Source of the DNA: Palaemon carinicauda
Taxonomy: Eukaryota; Arthropoda; Malacostraca; Decapoda; Palaemonidae
DNA: 64,000 bases
NCBI RefSeq assembly: GCF_036898095.1
Contig: NC_090730.1
Coordinates: forward strand, 28,824,780-28,888,779
Direction: 5' to 3'
The position numbers were made by a program, and so were the translations under genes. Positions 1-11,496 of the stretch are shown piece by piece. Position 1 is the first letter of the stretch. Each line of letters starts with the position of its first letter. The notes under the pieces are model-generated. The model was given only the letters and a program-made list of their open reading frames with translations, did no database searches and was not told the DNA's origin.

Positions 1-326
1 AGCCTTCTCTTCCAAGGTCTAAGAACTCAGTTTCTTACCTATTCAGGCTCCTGATTAGGGAAGCACATTCTCATCTGAAGGAAGAAGACCTTGCTTTGCT
101 GAAGGTAAGGACACATGAAGTGAGAGCTGGGGCTACTTCAGTGGCCTTCAAACAGAACCGTTCTCTGCAGAGTGTTATGGATGCAACCTATTGGAGAAGC
201 AAGTCAGTGTTCGCATCATTCTATCTCAAAGATGTCCAGTCTCTTTACGAGAACTGCTACACCCTGGGACCATTCGTAGCAACGAATGCAGTAGTAGGCG
301 GGGGCTCAGCCACTACATTCCCATAA
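1..326 (+). pseudogene. DIRS-type tyrosine recombinase, C-terminal fragment
   Basis: The frame open from about position 50 to 326 encodes the C-terminal part of a DIRS-element tyrosine recombinase, the enzyme that integrates a circular DNA intermediate. The visible catalytic signature is HEVR (H-x-x-R) near 115-126, followed by a conserved stretch with WRSKSVFASFYLKD, in which the tyrosine of FYLKD is the expected nucleophile. The N-terminal half lies left of the window or is lost. The protein differs clearly from the recombinases at 9.9-10.8 kb and 34.2-34.6 kb (HEVRA against HDIRG, FASFY against FTAHY), so it belongs to a separate DIRS family. No intact start is visible. Confidence 0.75.
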
Positions 327-1040
327 TCCCATAACCCTTTTAACCTTTCTCTTGAATACTTTTTATGGGTTGTACGGTCGGCTAAGAAGCCTTCCACATC
401 CTTGTTGATTTGGCGGGTGGTCAATTCTTTCTTGAGAAGTGCCGAGGTTAAAGGTTGTGATGAGGTCCTTTAGTATGGGTTGCAGCCCTTTATACTTCAG
501 CACCTAAGAGTCGTTCAGCATCCTAAGAGGACCGCTACGCTCAGTAAGGAAGACGTACTTAATAAAGGCAGAGTAATGGTTCAAGTCGTCTTCCTTACCA
601 GGTACTTATTTATTTTATGTTATTTTTGAATAACTAATAAAATAAAATACGGGATACTTAGCTTCTTTGTTAACATGTATGCTGGTCTCCACCCACCACC
701 CTGGGTGTGAATCAGCTACATGATTATCGGGTAAGATTAATATTGAAAAATGTTATTTTCATTAGTAAAATAAATTTTTGAATATACTTACCCGATAATC
801 ATGATTTAATTGACCCACCCTTCCTCCCCATAGAGAACCAGTGGACCGAGGAAAAAATTGAGGTGGTGTTGACAAGAAGTACTGGAGTACCTGACCACAG
901 ATGGCGCTGTTGTGTTCACCCCCACCTGTATAGCGATCGCTGGCGTATCCCGACCGTAGATTTCTGTCGGCAACAGAGTTGACAGCTACATGATTATCGG
1001 GTAAGTATATTCAAAAATTTATTTTACTAATGAAAATATT
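327..1040 (+). mobile_element. 3' non-coding end of a DIRS-like element
   Basis: This non-coding stretch follows directly on the recombinase fragment and ends in a strong hairpin (755-803 against 989-1037). The order recombinase, spacer, hairpin matches the right ends of the other DIRS copies in this window, so it is read as the 3' end of the same element. No coding potential is seen. The right limit is set at the end of the hairpin arm. Confidence 0.55.
755..1037. repeat. 49-bp perfect inverted repeat (terminal hairpin)
   Basis: Bases 755-803 and 989-1037 are perfect reverse complements over 49 bp, with a 185-bp loop. Part of the arm (GATTATCGGGTAAG) also occurs as a direct copy at about 721-734. 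By analogy with the other right ends, the arm would be part of the internal complementary region plus terminal repeat of the DIRS-like element. A stand-alone foldback MITE is the alternative. Confidence 0.8.
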
Positions 1041-1559
1041 AGTAAAGGCTTTTGGGAAGCTTGGGTATAATTTTCAAGTTTTAAGATTGCTTTAGAACTA
1101 CAAAATTTAAGGCAGCATAAAAATTGAGAATTGTATGATTTCTGGGGTTCTATGTGATAAAGGACCCAGAAACCTGGATGTATATAAACCTGAGGAATGG
1201 ACTGAAAAAGTAACAACTTAATTTCCAGAAGTAAGAACCCCCAAACCTCTAACATGGACTATTGCATCTTGGAAGTCTGATCATTACAACTATAGTACTA
1301 CAAGATGAGTAAACATGTACAAATAAAAGTTGTTTAGATTAAGAGCAGGACATTACTAATATGGTAAGCAATTTGTTTTGATCAATTCTAAATCAAGCCC
1401 ACATGCTATGTGGCATGAAGATTGAAGGCACTGATCATATTAAAGATATTAAACCATGTGCAAGACTTAGTTACAGTAAAGGAGTAGCTTTCGATAGTGA
1501 CCTATAAGAATTTTCAGAACCAGAAATTCTTAACATTTGCCCTTCTAACATTTGGAAGT
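1041..1559. other. AT-rich sequence, nothing recognised
   Basis: No convincing coding frame, RNA gene or repeat was recognised here. The small open frames have AT-rich, low-complexity translations. Confidence 0.5.
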
Positions 1560-2765
1560 AAGATTAACCTTTGAAACCCCAATTGTACTTGATCATGTAT
1601 ACAGTATATTGAAAATTAAAGAATGTGTGTTTGAGAATAGATCCCCTCCTTTGCAAGCTTCAGAAGCTCAAGGTAGCACAGGTGTTATTATTCACAAGTC
1701 TCTTAAAATTTGAAATAATCCCCCTCAATAAACTATTACAGTCATGCGCTGTTAGAATGCATATTGGGATAAATATCACTTTATGTTCAGTATATCTTGA
1801 CCCCTGTTAGGAACATTTCCTCTTAGATCTTTCTGGAAATCCAAGAAATCTTAGACTCTCTGATCTTCAAGACCTGATCGATCAGTTCCCTTTCATTTTA
1901 ATGGATGATTTTAATGCAAAACATATTTTATGGGGTGAAAATGTAGGATAGGTGGAGTAATCTTGTTGAACTTCTTGGAGAACTTTGTGACAACATTAAT
2001 CTAATGATAGTGAATGATGGTTCTCCAACAAAATATGATATATTCCACAAATCTGCATCACCCATCAATTTTGTCAATCAGTTCCTCATCCATTCTTTTG
2101 GATTAGTGCCTTTAGACAGTCAACCAATGCCTACATGGCAGTGACCATTAGTCAATAATGTTAAATTGTGCCCACAATCTTCCTTCTCATTTTCCACCCA
2201 AATGTAAGGTAAATGGGGCAGATTAGACATCTTATGAGAACTTCACGCACACCGATAGAGTAAAGTGACTTTACATCTCCAGTGCATGCTTATCATCACC
2301 TCTCAAAGGTTATTAATGATAATGCTAGCAAATTTATTCCTAAAACATTGGGTTTATCTCATCGTTCTGTAGTTCCATGGTAGAGTAAAGAATGTGTCCC
2401 TGCAACGAAAGTGAGCCAAACTTGCTTCAGAAGTTACCTAAAAACAAACTATGAAACAGTTAGAATAGCTCAACTCAGGGCCTGCGCCAAACATGAAAGA
2501 ACTTTTAAAAAGGGACACCAAAATGTATGTTTAATATCAATACTAAAGTTCATTAAAGGAAAATATGGGACTAGAATAAAAAACTTCAAGGCAGATTTGT
2601 CCCAGGCCTTTACCAATATTAAGGGAAAATAGTAATAGATATATATCTATCCCTAAAGATGTAGCACAGCTACTTACTAAGCACTTTGCTCATGTATCAA
2701 ATACAGTACTGACAATTATCCCCCAGCATTTCAACAAATTTGAGCATCAGCCCCTGTTGTTCCTC
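1560..2765 (+). pseudogene. Jockey-type LINE endonuclease relic
   Basis: Frames broken by stops and frameshifts encode pieces of an APE-type endonuclease of a jockey-like non-LTR retrotransposon. Visible pieces are VRMHIGINITLCSVYL (near 1755-1800) and MDDFNAKHILWG (near 1900-1935), which corresponds to the GDFNAHHxxWG motif of these endonucleases. Downstream come NDGSPT and a linker-like KDVAQLLTKHFAHVS just before a T-rich run. No reverse transcriptase domain follows, so the copy is truncated or internally deleted. It is heavily decayed and certainly inactive. The exact clade is uncertain. Confidence 0.65.
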
Positions 2766-3352
2766 CTGTTTTTTTTTTTTTTTCAATATTAAAGCTTTTA
2801 ATTTACCTTTTAGTATGTAGGAGATGCAAAATGCTATCTTTAACTCATCTTTGTCCCAGTTGAGTATGGCATAAATTATTAAATGATTTCACATCTCCCA
2901 CTGGATATTGATGGCTAATATCTAAGTGGTTTCTTAGTGAGCCATTGCCTGTCCACTGCTAGCTGATTGTAGACACATCATTATAATTTTCAACTGCTGT
3001 TTTTTCCAACACAGAGTACTTACCTCGAACTACTTTCTTAGGAGTATCTGGGATCTCCTCCCAACCGACCAGAATTTTGTGTAGTGTACCCTATCTCCGT
3101 TTTCTATGCGGGGGTACCTCTGGCAGAGGAATACGCGCCCTGAGGCGATCCGGGGTCAGAGACCATGCTCGCTCAGGTCTCGACCTCCTGTAAGTTTTCT
3201 GGTCGCGTCGTGATAACATTTCGATGCGCTCTCCTTACCCAGTGCGACCCTTTGTGTCCCACGCAGTATCCATGTGGTCCCCTTGTGTTCATACCTTATC
3301 CTACCTTTCCCTCTTGTGTTCCTGTGTCGTTTTGTTGCTTTATTGGTTCGTT

Positions 3353-4811
3353 ATGGAGCATCCCCGTCGTTGCCCTGGGCCTATGGCCGGTAAATATTGT
3401 GGGGCCTTTCTTTCCAAGCCGGAAGTCGACCCTCACTCTTTGTGTTCGTCGTGTAGGGGCAGTGTGTGTTCCTCTACAGCCATGTGTCCGGAGTGTGAAT
3501 CCTGGAACGAAATTCGGTGGGTGCGCTACGGCACCAAAAAGAAGAAGGCCACTAAGAGATCGCTGAAGAAGTCAAGCATTGCCTCGCCTCTTGCTTCGCC
3601 CGCTGCCTCTTCAGAGAGGGCTTCTCTGCCGCCTTCCTCTACCCAGAGTAGGAGACGAGGCAAGTCCGTTGCGGGGAAGCGGCCCATTGCTCTTCCCCAG
3701 GAGTCTGTGATGTCTGTTGGTGGGGATGTTGTGTCAGTTCAGGCAAGTGGGGGGCCTGAGGGAGGGACGGGAGTGTGTTCGGGAGACGAGGTCCTGGTGC
3801 CAGCAGGGCCTGTCTCTACCAATGATCCTATGTGGGGGAAGCCCGCTACAGCCTCTTCCCCTGCTTCTTGGGTCTGCGCTTCAGGTACGTCAACGGCCGG
3901 GGGAGATGCCGAGAAGGAAGATTCACCGAGTTTGGACCCCCTCCCGTGGGTGCCGCCGAGGACGCCCTTCAGGTCGCCCATGAGACTGGAAGAGGAGTTC
4001 AACACCTGGTTTGTCCGCAAGAAAGTGCCTTACTCTCCCCCGGCGCCGTCGGCAACGCTCCCGCCCATCTTTCTTCAACCTTCTTCGCCAGCGGATCGGC
4101 ACAAAGATCCACCAGCAACTCAGGACACCTCGGACGATTCAGCACGTTCCTTCCAGTCATCAGTCTCCTCTTTTGGGTTGTACTCTTTCTCCTCGGAGAA
4201 CGAAGGTCCAAGGGACTCGAGGAGGAGACGAGAGAGATCCCGCAGGAAGAGGTCCCATTCCCGTTCCCGATCACGCCACGCCAGGAGACGTTCCAGATCC
4301 CCCAGGAGGAAGCACAGGTGGAGCCGCTCGTCAAAAGGCGAATGGGTGCGAGTCACCATCCCCCGCAGCCACCTCCTAGGAGCTTCAGCAGCCCCGAGTA
4401 CCTCTGGCTGGCTCCCTAGAGCTCCTTTGCCATCCTCGCGGTACGCCGCCTCCAGCAGACCCGATCATCGACAGAAGTCATCGCACCAGGTCTCGGTCGA
4501 CAGGCATAAGCCCGCGAAGGTTCCGACTTCATCCGCCCAGCGAAGAGAGTCGCCCCTTCGGACTGGCAGCCTTGTCCTGGCCTCCGGTTCTTTGATGGCC
4601 CGCCCTGAACAAAGGAACCAACCAGCCAGCACATTGAAGCCCGCAGCTCCAGGGATCTCTGCAGGAGCTCCATCCGTCCAGCGGAGGAAGTCGCTGGCTC
4701 GACCTGGCAGCATGGCATCCATACCCAGTACCACGGCAGCTCCATTCAGGCTTCGTGGTCAACCGCTGGTATACCAGGGTACTCACACCCCACGGATTAC
4801 CCGGGAGGGGG
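3353..4811 (+). pseudogene. DIRS copy A gag, first part
   Basis: This is the gag-like first product of the DIRS element, presumed to form the nucleoprotein particle. The start chosen is the ATG at 3353 (MEHPRRCPGPMAGKYCG); the same frame is open upstream to 3224, but that part lies next to the terminal repeat and looks non-coding. The first 70 residues contain a Cys-rich motif (CSSCRGSVC followed by MCPECESW), typical of the N-terminus of DIRS gag proteins. It is followed by a Ser/Pro-rich stretch, then an Arg-Ser-rich block near residues 275-320. The frame is cut at 4812 by the Tigger insertion and resumes at 6944. Confidence 0.75.
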
Positions 4812-4813
4812 TA

Positions 4814-5228
4814 CAGTGAGCCCTCGCTACTTCGCGGTTTGACCATCGCAGATTCACGACTTCGCGGACTTTTTTCATTAAATATGGCATCTGATTTCAT
4901 CAGCAAACCACTATTTTTGGGGGAAACATCATTTTATTCTAGAAAATTGCCACTCTTTAAATAGTTAATTGCACATTAAGAAAGCGTGTACTTTTGTTTT
5001 TAAATTTCGGGTGTGTTTTAAAAATCGAGTATTGTTGACTTCTTTTTGTTTTACTTCTGGCTGTGATCAGATCAGCTGACGTCTAGCTGCCGGTCTCAAG
5101 AATATGCGCGTACGAAATACGTATTGTTTATACCATTTCTTAACTTATTTAAACCATCTATACAGTTGAAATTACATAAGCACCAATGTGTTATAACCTA
5201 TCATATTTTTTTGTTTATTACATTTAAA

Positions 5229-5282
<54 letters not shown>

Positions 5283-5418
5283 AGAAATAAAACCTTAGTT
5301 CACATATGGCAACTTGAGTTTAAGAATGAAATTAACATGAATATTGTTAGTTGTGGCGATCAATTCCTCGCTTTAGGAGGTACAGGAAACAAAAACACGG
5401 CATTCGATTACAACAGCT

Positions 5419-5491
<73 letters not shown>

Positions 5492-5959
5492 TTATACAAT
5501 AATTACAAATAGATGAAGAAACCAAAATCGGTTTTCTTAGTGTCAATTAAATACAAAACGAAAAAATTATACCGTGTATACATCCATTTCAATCATAGCT
5601 TAAAATATGGTATCCGATTTTGTCAGCAAACTACTATTTTTTAGGAAACGCCATTCTATTCCAGAAAACTTTTACTCTTTAAATAGTCAATTGCGCTATA
5701 ATAAAACATGTACTTATGTTTTTAAATTTCGGGTGTGTTTTAAAAATCGAGTATTTTTTACTTCTTTTTGTTTTACTTTTGGCTGTGATCACATCAGCTG
5801 ATGTCTAGCTTCCGCTCTCAAGAATATGTGCGGTACGAATACATTAACAAAGAATTGTTTACACCATTTCTTAACTTATTCAATCCATCTATACAGTTAA
5901 TATTACATAAGCACCAATGTGTTATAACCTATCATATTTATTATTTAGTACATTTAAAA

Positions 5960-6014
<55 letters not shown>

Positions 6015-6941
6015 ACATCGAATGTAATAGCGGTAACTTAATTTTTCGATGACTTTAAAAATGGCCTAGTACTTTCTTCTTCTTTTACCTTTTTTGCATA
6101 TGGTGAGGTGGGTACAAGTTGACTTATAACTGAAGTTAGGAAAAGTATTTTGGATATGGTAAGAACAATTATCTTTCGTAACAGTTTAAAATTATCGTAA
6201 ATTATCATTCTGTCATTAGCGGCAGTTTGCTATTGTGGATTAAACGCATAAGGAAAAAAAAAGTTTCCAGCTTTGCTACGAATTTAGGAATTTATATGGA
6301 TACGATAAGTAAAATATTTGTAATAACAATGTTTACTAAATGTTTGTTATATCATTAGTTATCACTTTGAGCATGTGGGTTTAATGCGTTCGTTGTTTAT
6401 TATGATCGAAGATGGAGCGTAAACAAATGGAAGGTTTCCGTTTCAGGCGGCGTCATAAAGAAAGAGGTTATATAAATGGCATTCATTTCATTTATTTGGA
6501 AGTTCTAAGAAAAATTAAGTAGAACAATGGTAATAACAAAGTCAACATATAATCAATACTTGGTAAGATTGCTGTCGATGCGACAACTAACCTATACACA
6601 GATGTGTAAATGCGTCTGTTTCTTCGTTATGATCAGAGATAAATGTAAACAAAACATTGGTTGTCATTTTTTATCGTGCTTTTTGGCGTGTTTAGGAAAC
6701 GCATGATATAAAATGGCCTTTAATATTTGTGCCTGTTTTAGTTTAGGGTACTGTAGTACATGCATTAAGTGTTCTGTACATTAAAGGGTAGTTTGTTAAC
6801 AGTACTACGTAAAGGGAAGGTTTTAAAAGTCTGAATATACATGTTAAATAAATACGTAAATATGGTGTCCCTACTTCGCGGATTTTCAGCTATCGCGGCC
6901 GGGTTTGGAACCTATCTACCGCGATAAACGAGGGTTCACTG
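4814..6941 (+). mobile_element. Non-autonomous Tigger/pogo-type element
   Basis: The left end starts CAGTGAGCCCTCGCTACTTC and the right end reads CGAGGGTTCACTG, so the termini are inverted repeats. They are flanked by TA at 4812-4813 and 6942-6943, the target duplication of the Tc1/mariner-pogo group. The last 225 bp match the right end of the transposase-bearing copy at 17387-17611, which identifies the family. No transposase remains. The interior consists of two similar segments (about 4880-5278 and 5604-6011), each ending in a (TC)n array, with a third array between them. DIRS gag sequence continues cleanly on both sides. Confidence 0.88.
5233..6011. repeat. Three (TC)n arrays inside the Tigger-like element
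   Basis: (TC)n arrays lie at 5233-5278, 5421-5488 and 5963-6011. The first and third occupy the same position in the two halves of the internal duplication, right after ACATTTAAAAC. The same context precedes the array at 16783 in the transposase-bearing copy, so an array was present in the parental element. Confidence 0.95.
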
Positions 6942-6943
6942 TA

Positions 6944-8560
6944 GACCCATGCCGGCTACCTCCGTCCCAGTGTCTCCATCCGTGATGGAGCCAGCTGCGC
7001 CATTGTTTCGGCCAGCCCCATCCAAGCATCGGAGGCGGCCACTGACATAGCAGGGTACTTACACCCCACGGATTTCCCCGGGAGGGGTAGACCCATAATG
7101 GCTACCTCCGTCCCGACGGCTTCATCCGTGACGGAGGCAAAGTGGCTTTTCCCCCTAGCAGGTCGAACAGGGCTCTTGCCGCTCCAGTGCCTGCCTCATT
7201 GGATGCTGGAGAGGCCCCCCGCATCTTTGCCCAGTGTCTCTTCGGCTCCGTCCGCCCGTCGGATGTAGACGTTGGCACACGTAATCTTTACCTTGCCTTG
7301 CCCGGCAAGTCACCGGCTCCATCCGTCCAGCGGAGGCAGCCGCTGGCTCGGCCCGGCGTCATGGCATCCATACCCCTTACCACGTCAGCCCCAGCCAAGC
7401 ATCGGAGGCAGCTGCTGGCATATCAGGCTACTTACACCCCACGGATTTCCTTAGGAGGGGGTAGACCCATGACGGCTACCTCCGTCCCAGAGGCTCCATC
7501 TGTGATGGAGGAAGCTGCTCCATCGGACCAGCCAGAAGTGAGGGATACAGCCGCCCCCACGGATTCATCCATGCTCGAGGATGCAGCCAACACGGAGGAT
7601 CAAGTGGTAGAGGGCTTCTTAGACACGGCCGAATGTTCCCCTGGCGAAGTATCCTCCTATAGACAAGTCCTGGCTCTCATCCGTCACCACCACAGATTAG
7701 ACGAGCCTAAACCGTCATCAGAGCAGGATTGGCTTTAAGTTTGGGGAGGATGGTGGATAACATTTAGCCAGCGGAAACCATCCTTGGCCCTAGCGCGGGA
7801 CCTGGCACTAGACATGGAGCTCATCGATAAATATGTTGAGGGGACATTAGAACTCCCGAAGAGCCCAATGGTCCTTCAAGCTCCTGCGGGTCGAGGACCC
7901 AGAAGAAATTTTATGTTCCAGACGGGCGTCATGCAGGTCCCCGCTCGTTGGAAGAAGCCTTTGCAACGTTAAACCAGGGCAGTGCAGATGACAGACCCCT
8001 CACTGCACCAGTGGTTTTCTCTCAAGCAGTGGCCTTCATGATGGAGGACACCTTGCGAGACATAGTCAATGTGACCTCCTGGCTGGACTAGTGGGCGTGC
8101 GCCCTGGAAGGGTTCCAGCTATCTCTCAACCTGTCAGTACCAGGGAATCAGGCCCTTCTACAAGAACTCATTCGCTCGGAAGGGAAGGCGATGAAGTCCC
8201 TTACCTTCCAGTCCCTGACCCAGTCAGCAAACTGGGTGTTAAGGAGGAGGGACAAGGTCCTTTCAGGATCTCCCGTAGACTTCCCGAACGGGAAACAAAG
8301 TTTCGGAGGAATGCGCCGGTGTGAGGTGAGACCGTGTTCCCCCTACAGGCAGTAGCGGAAATTATGAAGAGAGTAGGCAAAATTAAGGACTCTGGAGCCC
8401 AGGCTGTCAGTGGCAAGACGTTCTCCCCGTAGGAGACCATCAGCGGACGTGGCCAACCCACCTACGGCACCACTTCCTGGCAGCATCCCCGTGGTCCTCC
8501 CGCAGGAGCGGTGCCCCAGCCCAGTCCTACTTTAGGCAAAATACGCCGGCTCAAGGAGTA
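6944..8560 (+). pseudogene. DIRS copy A gag, second part
   Basis: This continues the gag frame after the Tigger insertion. The sequence at 7041-7140 and 7420-7510 repeats the motif found at the insertion site (TYTPRIS and ATSVPEAPSVMEEAA versions), so this part of gag was internally duplicated. Later pieces, ALARDLALDMELIDKYVEG (7784 onward) and ALEGFQLSLNLSVPGNQALL with WVLRRRDKVLSG (about 8100-8270), resemble the conserved C-terminal region of DIRS gag. A stop in WLD*WACALEG near 8087 and frame changes near 7735 and 7970 show that it is dead. Confidence 0.65.
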
Positions 8561-9940
8561 CTAGCAACCTTGAGGGAAGGGGATTTCATGATGTCCCTGG
8601 ATCATCAAGGACGACCTTTTCAGGACCCCGTGCATCCCTCCAGAAGGAAGTTCCTCAGGGTGAAGTGGGGATTCCAGTCTCTGCAGTTCAGGACTCTCTG
8701 CTTCGGATTGTCAACGACTCCTCAAGGTGTTCACGTGGGTGGTCACCATAGTATCAGTCTGGGCCCACAAGCAGGGCATCAGGTTGATCCAGTACCTAGA
8801 CGACTGGTTGCTGCTTTCAGCCTCGGAGACAGTCTTAAAGGAGCAAGGAGGGAAGCTATTGCAGTTCTGCAGGGAACTAGGGATCACCATCAACTTGGGA
8901 AAGTCCCAGTTAGACCCCACCACCAGGATAACGTACCTAGGGATCATACTGGACTCCTGATTAGGAGGGCATTCCCTTCTCAAGAGAGGCTGAGCAACCT
9001 GGATCAAGTTATTCGACCATTCCTGACATGTGCGCTAATGAGAGCCAAGGACTGGCAGAGGCTCGTGGGCCACCTGGTCTCGTGGGTCAAGTTGGTTCCT
9101 CAGGGGAGGCTCAAGCTGAGACCAATCCAATGGAAACTGAAGGACCTTTGGCCACCAGGAGCCCTGGACTCCAGGAACATGTTCCTCTGGTGATCCGACA
9201 GGGCGAACACCCTTGAGGGGTTACCATTCGCGTTCGTTCCTCCAGAGGTGTTGCTCTTCACAGACGTATCCAAGGAGGGGTGGGTAGCCCATCTGCTCGG
9301 GGAAACAGCAGAGAGGAAGTGGTCCCCGGAGGAGAAGACCCTTCACATAAACATGCTCGAGCTACTAGCAGGCCAAAAGGCCCTCGCACGGTTCGCCCAT
9401 CGTCTCCGGGGAAACACGGTAGCACTCGGGTGTGACAACGCCACCATGGTGGCATACATAAAGAAGCAAGTAGGTGAGATCAAGGGGGCTGTGCAGCCTC
9501 ACGTCTCAAATACTGGAATGGGCCGAAAAGGAACACATCAGCCTCACAGCCAGGTTCATTCCGGGAAAAGGAACGTCCTAGCCGACGGGCTTGGCAGGAC
9601 AGGGCAAGTAGTGGGGTTGGAGTGGTCCCTGCACCCACAGATAGCCGAGAAGGTCCTCCAGAGGTGGAGCTCACAAGGCTCAACGAACAGTTCCCCGTGT
9701 TCTGTTACCCGGTGCCAGACCCAGCAGCAGAGTTTGAAGATGACTCCCAACGCTCGTGGGACGGATTCGACATACAGTATATGCCTTTCCTTCCTTCGGG
9801 ATTCTCAAGCAGGTTCTCAACAGGATCAGGCAGCCAAGAGATACAAGGTTGGTTTTGGTAACGCCCTGAGTGGCCGGAGAGAGAGTGGTTCGCAGACCTA
9901 CAAGACCTGGCTATCCTTCCTCCGTGGCCTCTGCCGGTAA
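8560..9940 (+). pseudogene. DIRS copy A reverse transcriptase and RNase H
   Basis: The motif A region is damaged: SLDHQGRPFQDPVHPS (from 8594) stands where DIRS enzymes have SLDLKDAYFHIPV. FGLSTTPQ follows. In another frame comes the active site YLDDWLLL at 8793, then YLGIILDS. RNase H begins near 9248 with LLFTDVSKEGWVAHL and continues with LELLAGQKAL and the acidic CDNATMVAYIKKQ, then a frame change to ARFIPGKRNVLADGL. At least three frame changes separate the motifs. The catalytic YLDD is intact, but the polyprotein cannot be made. Confidence 0.82.
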
Positions 9941-10790
9941 GAGAAGATCGGCTACACCAGCCCCACTTCCAAAGGTTTCACGAAAACCCCCAGTGCCTTC
10001 AGCTACACATGTGGAGGTTATCGGGCGTCTACTGAGGAAGGAAGGATACTCGAAGAGGACAGCCTTTAGGATGTCCGGTTATCTTAGGAAATCCTCGGTC
10101 AGGGTTTACCAGGCCAAGTGGGCCACATTTGTGAAGTGGTATGCGGTTCAGAACCTGAGGCCCCTGGATGCTTCAGGCAAGGAGCTCACCCTCAAGACGG
10201 TCTTGTTGTTAGCCCTTGCATCGGCAAAAAGAGTTAGTGAGATTCATGGGTTGTCTTACGAGGTCTCTCACTCGAAGGGGTGGCGAGAAGCTACTTTCAG
10301 GTTCTTGCCTACCTTCGTAGCCAAGACTCAGAACCCAGCTGTTTGGGACCCTAGGTTTGAAGGGTTCTCAGTGCTAGCAATCCTGCATTCAGACAACCCG
10401 AGGGACTTGCTACTGTGCCCAGTCAGAGCGGTACGTAAGTATCTAGAGAGAACGGCCAGACTTCGCCTCGAGACCAAGAGTCTGTTCGTCTCCTCAGGAC
10501 TAGTGAAGAAGCCGGTCTCTAAGAATACGATCTCCTTCTGGCTGCAGCAGGTAATCTGAGAGCCTACGACAGTTCGGGGGTCTCTCTTCCGGGAAAGCCT
10601 AGACCCCATGACATAGGGGCCTGAGTACTTCGTTGGCTTTCGAGAGGAACATGGCAGTGGGCCAGATCCTGAAAGCAGGCACATGATCAAGGCAGTCCAC
10701 CTTTACGGCTCACTATCTAAAGGAATGTTCGAGAAATCCTTGGACGGGTTCTCTCTTGGTCCTGTCATTTCTGCGCTCCAAAAGATTTAA
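9940..10790 (+). pseudogene. DIRS copy A tyrosine recombinase
   Basis: An open frame from 9870 to 10559 encodes most of the recombinase. It has a helical N-terminal part (YLRKSSVRVYQAKW), then LASAKRVSEIHGLSY with the first catalytic arginine, and KNTISFWLQQVI. A stop follows at 10557. The H-x-x-R box near 10611 reads CATGACATAGGG, one base shorter than CATGACATTAGGG in the copy at 34441, so a 1-bp deletion destroys the second catalytic arginine. The remnant MAVGQILKAGT and the nucleophile context STFTAHYLKE follow up to about 10725. Confidence 0.83.
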
Positions 10791-11116
10791 GGTGTAGCTG
10801 GGGGAAGCCGTGGGCGGTAAGTCCAAGAGACACAGGTTTCTTACTTACCTTTTCCCCCCTATCACCCTTCCCCTACATGACCCTTGAGTCCTTCACCTTC
10901 CATGGGATACACTGTCAGTGAATGAATACGTCTCCGAGGATTTTTAAAGAGGTGTGTTACTTAGACACTAAGATAGTTTTTTGCGTAGTTTTTCCCTAAT
11001 TTCTCATTTCTATTTTTGGGTTAGCAGAACCTAGCCTCCTATCTAGGTTCCTTTTTTCCCTTCGTCATCAGTCTCTAGGTCCGGAAGGCCACTCCCACCT
11101 CCTAAAGTATAAGTCT

Positions 11117-11496
11117 CCTAAGAAAGTAGTTCGAGGTAAGTACTCCGTGTTGGGTCAAATCACAAATTTTAAGTAATTTGTATTTTTCCTAACAGTACTT
11201 ACCGCGAACTACTTTTGGGTTATGGCCCGCCCATCCTGCCCCGAGTGCCTTACAGGACTTCTTAGAACCTGTCCATCAGAAACTTACTGGAGGTCGAGAC
11301 ATGAGCGAGCACGTTCTCTGACCCCGGGTCGCCTCATGGCGCATATTCCTCCGTCAGAGGTACCCCCGCATAGAAAACGGAGATAGGGTAAACTACACAA
11401 AATTCTGGTCGGTTGGTAGGAGATCTCAGATACTCCTAAGAAAGTAGTTCGAGGTAAGTACTGTTAGGAAAAATACAAATTACTTAAAATTTGTGA
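11117..11496 (+). repeat. DIRS copy A internal complementary region and right terminus
   Basis: Bases 11117-11159 are complementary to the left outer end near 3005-3043. Bases 11160-11215 are complementary to the right outer end 11441-11496, with one mismatch in 56 bp. This is the internal complementary region known from DIRS-1, thought to template completion of the ends before circularisation. It makes a hairpin of about 337 bp with the terminus. The right inverted terminal repeat is about 11281-11460. Confidence 0.85.

Larger units (their letters stand above)
3003..11496 (+). mobile_element. DIRS retrotransposon copy A, near full length
   Basis: The element is bounded by inverted terminal repeats: about 3005-3195 is the reverse complement of about 11281-11460. 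The internal order is gag (3353-4811 and 6944-8560), RT and RNase H (8560-9940), tyrosine recombinase (9940-10790), then an internal complementary region at 11117-11215. A 2.1 kb Tigger-like element interrupts gag; without it the DIRS is about 6.4 kb, a usual length. All three coding regions carry stops or frameshifts, so it is dead, but every domain is still recognisable. The left boundary is inferred from the complementary copy inside the right end. Confidence 0.85.

Noticed and set aside
755..1037. CRISPR-like or attachment-site interpretation of the perfect inverted repeat
   Set aside because: Eukaryotic context, a single inverted pair, and the position after a DIRS recombinase explain it.
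3165..3566. Open frame of 133 codons overlapping the start of DIRS gag
   Set aside because: It lies in another frame over the inverted terminal repeat and gag start; the gag frame with the Cys-rich motif explains the region.
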